Positions 5,616-7,664 of a stretch of 7,664 nt of DNA are shown one piece after another. Position 1 is the first letter of the stretch, and every line of letters starts with the position of its first letter. The stretch spans positions 1 through 7,664 of the forward strand of contig JANTFY010000105.1 of assembly GCA_024763185.1 (NCBI GenBank), read 5' to 3'. The DNA comes from Gammaproteobacteria bacterium (lineage in GTDB: Bacteria; Pseudomonadota; Gammaproteobacteria; GCA-001735895). Below the pieces are notes generated by a model. It ran no database searches. It had not been told where the DNA came from and was given only the letters and a program-made list of their open reading frames with translations. Position numbers and translations under genes: made by a program.

Positions 5616-7664
5616 ATGAATGTTCTGATATTTATCGGCGGTTCACTGGTCCTTTTATATGCCATCGCGCATGTATCTCTGCGATTCCGCGACTGGGCCA
5701 TAATCACGGCACTGGCACTGCTGGTTTTTACCCTGGCGGGCGGATTCAGTCCGGGTTGGGGCATCCTGGCCTGGTTTTTATTCCTGCTGCCCGCTATTTT
5801 TCTGGGGTCAGAACCCCTGCGCAAGCGTTTTCTCTCGACGCCCTTGCTCAATCGTATACGCCAGGTTTTACCACCCATGTCACAGACCGAAAAGGATGCC
5901 ATTGAATCCGGTACGGTATGGTGGGAGTCCGAACTGTTCCGCGGAAATCCCGATTGGCATACCTTGCTCAATTACCCCAAACCCACGTTGAGCGCAGAAG
6001 AGCAGGCTTTTCTTGACGGCCCGACAGAGCAGTTGTGCGAGATGATCGATGACTGGGATATCACCCACAATCGACAAGATCTGCCACCCGAAATGTGGCG
6101 TTTTATCAAGGACAACAAATTCTTCGGCATGATCATCCCGAAAAAGTATGGCGGGCTCGAATTCTCGGCCACCGCCCATTCTGCGGTAGTTCAAAAAGTG
6201 TCGGCGCGCAGTATTTCGGTGGGAGTCACGGTGATGGTGCCCAATTCACTGGGGCCGGCAGAGTTGCTGCTGCATTATGGCAGCGAAAAGCAGAAAGATT
6301 ATTACCTGCCGCGGCTGGCAGATGGTCGGGAGATCCCCTGTTTTGCCTTGACCGGACCTGATGCCGGTTCGGATGCCGGTGCCCTGCCGGATACAGGCAT
6401 TGTCTGCGAAGGCGAGTTTGAAGGCAAAAAGGTGCTGGGTCTGCGCCTGAACTGGGAAAAACGTTACATAACCCTGGGCCCGGTGGCCACGGTCCTGGGC
6501 ATGGCGTTCAAGGTGTATGATCCGGACGCCCTGCTGGGCGGGCAACAGGAACTCGGCATTACCTGCGCGCTGATTCCGGCCAATACGCAGGGTGTTGACA
6601 TCGGCAATCGTCACTTTCCCCTCAATGCGGCTTTTATGAACGGACCGAACCGCGGCAAAGATGTGTTTATTCCAATGGACTATATCATCGGCGGCGAGCA
6701 GATGATCGGTAAGGGATGGCGCATGCTGGTGGAATCCCTGTCTGTCGGGCGTGGTATTTCCCTGCCTGCCGTGGGTGCCGGGGCCGGCAAGGTGTCGGCA
6801 CGGGTAACCGGTGCCTATGCGCGTGTTCGTAAACAATTCAAAACCCCGATTGGTCGATTTGAAGGCGTGGAAGAAGTGCTGGCACGTATAGCCGGTTTGA
6901 GTTATTTCATGGATGCCGGGCGCCTGTTAACCCTGTCAGCGTTGGACAGTGGCGAGAAACCCTCGGTGATTACCGCCATGCTCAAATACCATAATACGGA
7001 AAAGATGCGCCAGGTTGTCAATGATGCAATGGATGTGCATGGTGGCCGCGGCATTTGCATGGGGCCGGGCAATTATCTTGGGCGCGCCTACCAGACGTTG
7101 CCGGTCGGTATTACGGTAGAAGGCGCCAATATACTGACCCGCAGTATGATCATCTTCGGGCAGGGGGCTATTCGCTGTCATCCCTACCTGGTGAGGGAAA
7201 TGGAAGCGGCGGCCAGTGCCGATAGTAAAACCGCCGAGGTTGAATTTGACCGCGCGTTAACCGGCCACATGGCATACTTTACCCGCAACCTGATTCGGGC
7301 GTTTTTATACAGCATCAGTGGTTCGCACCTGGCAAAAACACCGGTCAGGGGCCGCGCTGGCCAGTATTACAAACGCCTGTCGCAAATGAGTGCCGCTTTT
7401 GCGGTCATGTCTGACCTGGCCCTGATGATGCTGGGTGGTGCACTCAAACGTAAGGAAAAACTGTCCGGTCGTTTTGCCGATGCCTTGGGATACATGTTTT
7501 ACACCTCGGCCATACTGAAAAAATATGAGGACGATGGCCGGCCAAAAGCGGATTTCCCCTTGGTTGAGTGGAGTGCGAAGTATTGTCTGGATCAGGTGCA
7601 GATTGCGCTGGACGAGATATTACGCAACTTTCCGCTCAAGACGGTGGGCCTGCTGATACGCCTG
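5616..7664 (+). CDS. fadE: FadE-type acyl-CoA dehydrogenase (3' end beyond window)
   Basis: The first 683 codons are present and open to the window edge; E. coli FadE has 814 residues, so roughly 130 codons should lie to the right. It is the FAD-dependent enzyme that makes trans-2-enoyl-CoA in the first step of fatty-acid beta-oxidation. The N-terminus has hydrophobic segments at about 2-20, 27-43 and 48-64, which tether this subfamily to the membrane. The dehydrogenase core follows. Clear FadE signatures are LPPMSQTEKDAIESGTVWW (85-103), YGGLEFSA (178-185), the flavin and substrate stretch CFALTGPDAGSDAGA (242-256), RGKDVF (346-351), LSVGRGI (375-381), and TVEGANILTRSMIIFGQGA with presumed catalytic Glu E502. 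No frameshift is seen. The start at 5616 has a strong Shine-Dalgarno sequence. It likely has its own promoter with a possible operator, and sits just after an acyl-CoA thioesterase gene. Confidence 0.96.
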   Translation, partial: MNVLIFIGGSLVLLYAIAHVSLRFRDWAIITALALLVFTLAGGFSPGWGILAWFLFLLPAIFLGSEPLRKRFLSTPLLNRIRQVLPPMSQTEKDAIESGTVWWESELFRGNPDWHTLLNYPKPTLSAEEQAFLDGPTEQLCEMIDDWDITHNRQDLPPEMWRFIKDNKFFGMIIPKKYGGLEFSATAHSAVVQKVSARSISVGVTVMVPNSLGPAELLLHYGSEKQKDYYLPRLADGREIPCFALTGPDAGSDAGALPDTGIVCEGEFEGKKVLGLRLNWEKRYITLGPVATVLGMAFKVYDPDALLGGQQELGITCALIPANTQGVDIGNRHFPLNAAFMNGPNRGKDVFIPMDYIIGGEQMIGKGWRMLVESLSVGRGISLPAVGAGAGKVSARVTGAYARVRKQFKTPIGRFEGVEEVLARIAGLSYFMDAGRLLTLSALDSGEKPSVITAMLKYHNTEKMRQVVNDAMDVHGGRGICMGPGNYLGRAYQTLPVGITVEGANILTRSMIIFGQGAIRCHPYLVREMEAAASADSKTAEVEFDRALTGHMAYFTRNLIRAFLYSISGSHLAKTPVRGRAGQYYKRLSQMSAAFAVMSDLALMMLGGALKRKEKLSGRFADALGYMFYTSAILKKYEDDGRPKADFPLVEWSAKYCLDQVQIALDEILRNFPLKTVGLLIRL

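Noticed and set aside
6246..6836. 196-residue - strand open frame inside fadE
   Set aside because: It is a shadow of the fadE reading frame. The + strand translation matches FadE closely across the whole stretch.

Overview
The window reads as ordinary chromosomal DNA from a gammaproteobacterium. The evidence is a YcgL-family gene, a BipA/TypA whose first residues look the same as the enterobacterial protein, a long membrane-anchored FadE-type acyl-CoA dehydrogenase, and a YciA-type thioesterase. I cannot name a genus. I see no tRNA, rRNA, CRISPR array, insertion sequence, integrase or phage gene.

Layout, left to right. (1) Positions 1-65 hold two small inverted repeats. They are followed by a + strand pair with a 4-base overlap: a small membrane-anchored protein of unknown function (66-458) and ycgL (455-736). 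(2) On the - strand lies the remnant of an arsenic-type operon. An ArsR-family repressor gene is broken by an internal deletion and an in-frame stop (about 1219-1476). It lies upstream of an intact ArsI/CadI-type dioxygenase gene (733-1191). The stop codon of that gene overlaps the stop codon of ycgL. (3) typA/bipA (1607-3424, +) is preceded by a plausible sigma-70 promoter. (4) Three + strand genes overlap by 4 bases at each junction: a two-domain signalling protein with an inactive-looking receiver and GGDEF domain (3510-4628), a membrane-anchored thioredoxin-like protein with a WCPIC motif (4625-5155), and a YciA-like acyl-CoA thioesterase (5152-5538). (5) After a 77-base gap with a good promoter and an inverted repeat over its -35 box, fadE (5616 onward) runs off the right edge with 683 codons present.

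Functionally, the thioesterase and fadE both handle acyl-CoA, so the right end has a fatty-acid theme. The degenerate GGDEF protein and the redoxin are translationally linked to the thioesterase, but their relationship is not known. The most interesting points are two. One is the GGDEF protein, which has lost every catalytic position I can align but keeps the RxxD c-di-GMP-binding motif. The other is the arsR pseudogene, whose in-frame stop removes the As(III)-sensing cysteine pair while the downstream arsI stays intact. I did not find a clearly novel multi-gene system.
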